Shown here piece by piece: positions 6,172 through 7,873 of a stretch of DNA of 7,873 nucleotides; the first letter of the stretch is position 1, and each line of letters opens with the position of its first letter. The notes beneath the pieces were generated by a model that was not told the DNA's origin, searched no databases, and saw nothing but the letters and a program-made list of their open reading frames with translations. The position numbers were made by a program, and so were the translations under genes. The stretch spans positions 1 through 7,873 of the forward strand of contig CAUZJA010000132.1 in the NCBI GenBank assembly GCA_963579925.1. The letters are read 5' to 3'. This DNA comes from UBA1151 sp963579925 (GTDB lineage: Bacteria > Chloroflexota > Dehalococcoidia > Lucifugimonadales > Lucifugimonadaceae).

Positions 6172-7176
6172 TTGACTACTTCAGCCGCCCGGGCCGAGGA
6201 GAACGTCGGCCCGGAATCGCCAGAATCAGAGGCCGTTGCTCCCTGGCAAGACAGGCTCTACCTGTTTCTCCTTGGTTTTTCCGTAATTGGGATCTTGATC
6301 CAGATCACACTTGGCGGTGTGGTGAGGGTCACGGGATCAGGCGACGGTTGCCCGGACTGGCCTCAGTGTTTCGGCAGATGGATCCCACCGTGGGAGTACC
6401 ACGCAATTCTGGAGTACAGCCACCGATCAACGGGCACTGTGGTCGGCATAATCATGTTGCTCGCTCTGGTCAGAACATTTCAGAAGTACCGCACGGACCG
6501 CAGCCTTCTCTACATACTAATCGCTGCCTTTGTTCTGGTGGGCATCGTGGGAATCATCGGTGGTCAGGTCGTCCTCAATGATCTCAACCCCGCCATCCGC
6601 ACCGCACACCTCGCTTTAGCTGAGATGGTGCTGCTCCTGATGATCATTGCGTATGTGATTGCGGCTACCAATCCACTAACTCGCGTATTCAACGTTGCTC
6701 AGAGTCTGGAAGGTCGGCAAGTTCGCAATCTAGCGATGTGGGCAGCAATTATTGCTTTGGTAGCGCTCCTCTCGGGCGCGTATGTAGTGTGGCGCAACGC
6801 TGGTGCAGTTTGCGGTTCCTGGCCCCTCTGCGGTGGTGCGCTGATACCCGAGATCGAACTCACATTCATCCACATGGTCCACCGCGTACTGGCGGGAGTC
6901 AGCGTGCTGTTGGCTGCATACGCGGCGCACCGTGCATACCGCCTTGATGGAGCATCCAAATTGCTTCGAGGATCAGCGGTTGCTGTCGGCGTTGTGATCC
7001 TGATGCAAGTGTTTATCGGCGCGGCCAACCCGTGGACTGATTTCGAAACTTGGGCAAAGGCATCTCATCTGAGCATGGCAACCGTAATGTTCGCCGCAAC
7101 ATCACTTGTAGCAGTTATCATCTGGCTGGCGATTTACCGAGAAGAACGCGAAGCGCTGGCAAATTTAATTGAGTAG
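6172..7176 (+). CDS. ctaA: Heme A synthase CtaA (COX15/CtaA family)
   Basis: 334 residues with eight predicted membrane helices, the normal topology for CtaA. It oxidises the C8 methyl of heme O to formyl, making heme A for aa3-type cytochrome oxidase in the cytoplasmic membrane. E81 and H84 in EYSHRSTG, H146 in IRTAHLALAEM, H237 in FIHMVHRVLAG and H299 in KASHLSMA fit the conserved heme-ligand and catalytic positions in the two four-helix halves. Two Cys pairs are present, C60/C66 (GCPDWPQCFG) and C214/C220 (VCGSWPLCGG), matching the paired extracellular-loop cysteines of the Bacillus-type enzyme. The start is TTG 6172; AGG 8 nt upstream may serve as a weak ribosome binding site. The first 25 residues are charged and non-conserved, so the exact start is less sure than the identity. 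It overlaps or closely precedes ctaB, its pathway partner. Confidence 0.95.
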   Translation: MTTSAARAEENVGPESPESEAVAPWQDRLYLFLLGFSVIGILIQITLGGVVRVTGSGDGCPDWPQCFGRWIPPWEYHAILEYSHRSTGTVVGIIMLLALVRTFQKYRTDRSLLYILIAAFVLVGIVGIIGGQVVLNDLNPAIRTAHLALAEMVLLLMIIAYVIAATNPLTRVFNVAQSLEGRQVRNLAMWAAIIALVALLSGAYVVWRNAGAVCGSWPLCGGALIPEIELTFIHMVHRVLAGVSVLLAAYAAHRAYRLDGASKLLRGSAVAVGVVILMQVFIGAANPWTDFETWAKASHLSMATVMFAATSLVAVIIWLAIYREEREALANLIE

Positions 7177-7873
7177 TCAAGCAGTAAATGATAGCTCTGG
7201 CATCATGCAGGTGGTCAGCGACCACATCGCACTTACAAAGCCGCGTGTCATCAGTCTGCTGCTCTGGACCGCGTTCGGTGGCATGGTCATCGCTGATCGT
7301 GGCATCCCTGCACTCACCATTGTTGCGGCAGTACTCATAGGCGGAGCGCTCGCATCTGGCGGTGCCAGTTCCATCAACCAGGCGCTAGAGGGCGAACTAG
7401 ACGTCGCCATGCGGCGGACATCTAACCGCCCGGTCGCATCAGGCCGTGTGGGTCTTCGCCATGCCATGATTTACGGCCTGGTCCTGAACGCCATAGCCTT
7501 TGCCATGATGGTGGTTGGAGCGAACCTGCTTGCCGCATTGATCACGATGAGTGGCACTGTGATTTACGTTGTTATCTACACAATGTGGCTCAAGCGCAAC
7601 ACAACGCAGAACATCGTAATTGGCGGTGCCGCAGGCGCAGTGCCACCAATGGTTGGGTGGGCAGCTGTAACCGGCGATATCACGTTGCCGGCGTGGTACT
7701 TGTTCGCAATCATATTTTTCTGGACTCCGCCGCACTTCTGGGCACTAGCCATCATGATCAAGGACGACTACAAAGCGGCAGGCGTGCCGATGCTGCCGGT
7801 AATAGTTGGCTTCAACGAAACCCGCCGAGCAATCTTCCTCTACACCTGGATCCTGCTTGGACTCACGTCCTTG
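7169..7873 (+). CDS. ctaB: Protoheme IX farnesyltransferase (heme O synthase) CtaB, 3' end outside window
   Basis: The frame stays open to the window edge (235 residues seen of about 300). This UbiA-family membrane prenyltransferase adds a farnesyl group to heme B to give heme O, the substrate of CtaA. LTKPRVISLLL (residues 22-32 from the TTG) is the family's opening. The prenyl-diphosphate motif reads NQALEGELDVAMRRTSNRP, with two Glu where Asp is commoner and the last Asp kept. FFWTPPHFWALAIMIKDDY followed by AGVPMLPV is the second diagnostic region. Several hydrophobic helices lie between. I chose TTG 7169, which overlaps the ctaA stop as TTGAGTAG, because the same 8-nt overlap form occurs at 1988-1995 and TTG starts are common here. 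ATG 7205, 12 codons later, would also leave the family core intact. Neither has a clear ribosome binding site. Confidence 0.93.
   Translation, partial: MSSQAVNDSSGIMQVVSDHIALTKPRVISLLLWTAFGGMVIADRGIPALTIVAAVLIGGALASGGASSINQALEGELDVAMRRTSNRPVASGRVGLRHAMIYGLVLNAIAFAMMVVGANLLAALITMSGTVIYVVIYTMWLKRNTTQNIVIGGAAGAVPPMVGWAAVTGDITLPAWYLFAIIFFWTPPHFWALAIMIKDDYKAAGVPMLPVIVGFNETRRAIFLYTWILLGLTSL

Overview
The window is gene-dense bacterial chromosome of moderate GC with eight protein genes, two of them cut by the window edges. No RNA gene, insertion sequence, CRISPR array, phage gene or attachment site was seen. The gene content (TsaD, a sortase-fold protein of the long-linker type, a CtaA-CtaB pair, and a catabolic-looking cassette of PLP enzymes) fits an aerobic, heme-A-using bacterium. 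The style of the sortase and the catabolic genes suggests Chloroflexota, possibly a Dehalococcoidia/SAR202-like lineage. That assignment rests on family resemblance recalled from memory and is not proven here.

Left part, minus strand (3112 down to 1): a tight three-gene operon. It runs from a SelA/DgaE-like PLP enzyme (1988-3112), through a cytoplasmic glycoside-hydrolase-like TIM-barrel protein (832-1995, GTG start, overlapping its upstream neighbour by 8 nt), to an ACC deaminase/D-cysteine desulfhydrase-like PLP enzyme (1-816, C-terminus outside the window). The last gene follows the middle one after 15 nt and has a clear GGAG ribosome binding site. Two PLP enzymes flanking a GH-A-like barrel suggest a small catabolic pathway for an amino-containing compound, but the substrate cannot be read from the sequence.

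Middle: a two-TM protein of unknown function (3268-3948, plus strand) is transcribed divergently from the operon across a 155-bp intergenic region. It ends at a possible terminator hairpin and converges on tsaD (3972-4997, minus strand), the t6A tRNA-modification enzyme.

Right part, plus strand: a sortase-like membrane-anchored protein (5181-6041), divergent from tsaD, has serine where the catalytic cysteine is expected. It is followed by ctaA (6172-7176) and ctaB (7169 to the window end). These two make heme A from heme B through heme O for an aa3-type terminal oxidase, and a fair promoter candidate lies just upstream of ctaA.

A recurrent theme is non-ATG initiation: tsaD, the sortase-like gene, ctaA and probably ctaB start at TTG, and the barrel gene at GTG. 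The most interesting points are the Cys-to-Ser sortase-like protein and the PLP/barrel/PLP cassette. Nothing in the window is a demonstrably new defence or mobile system.
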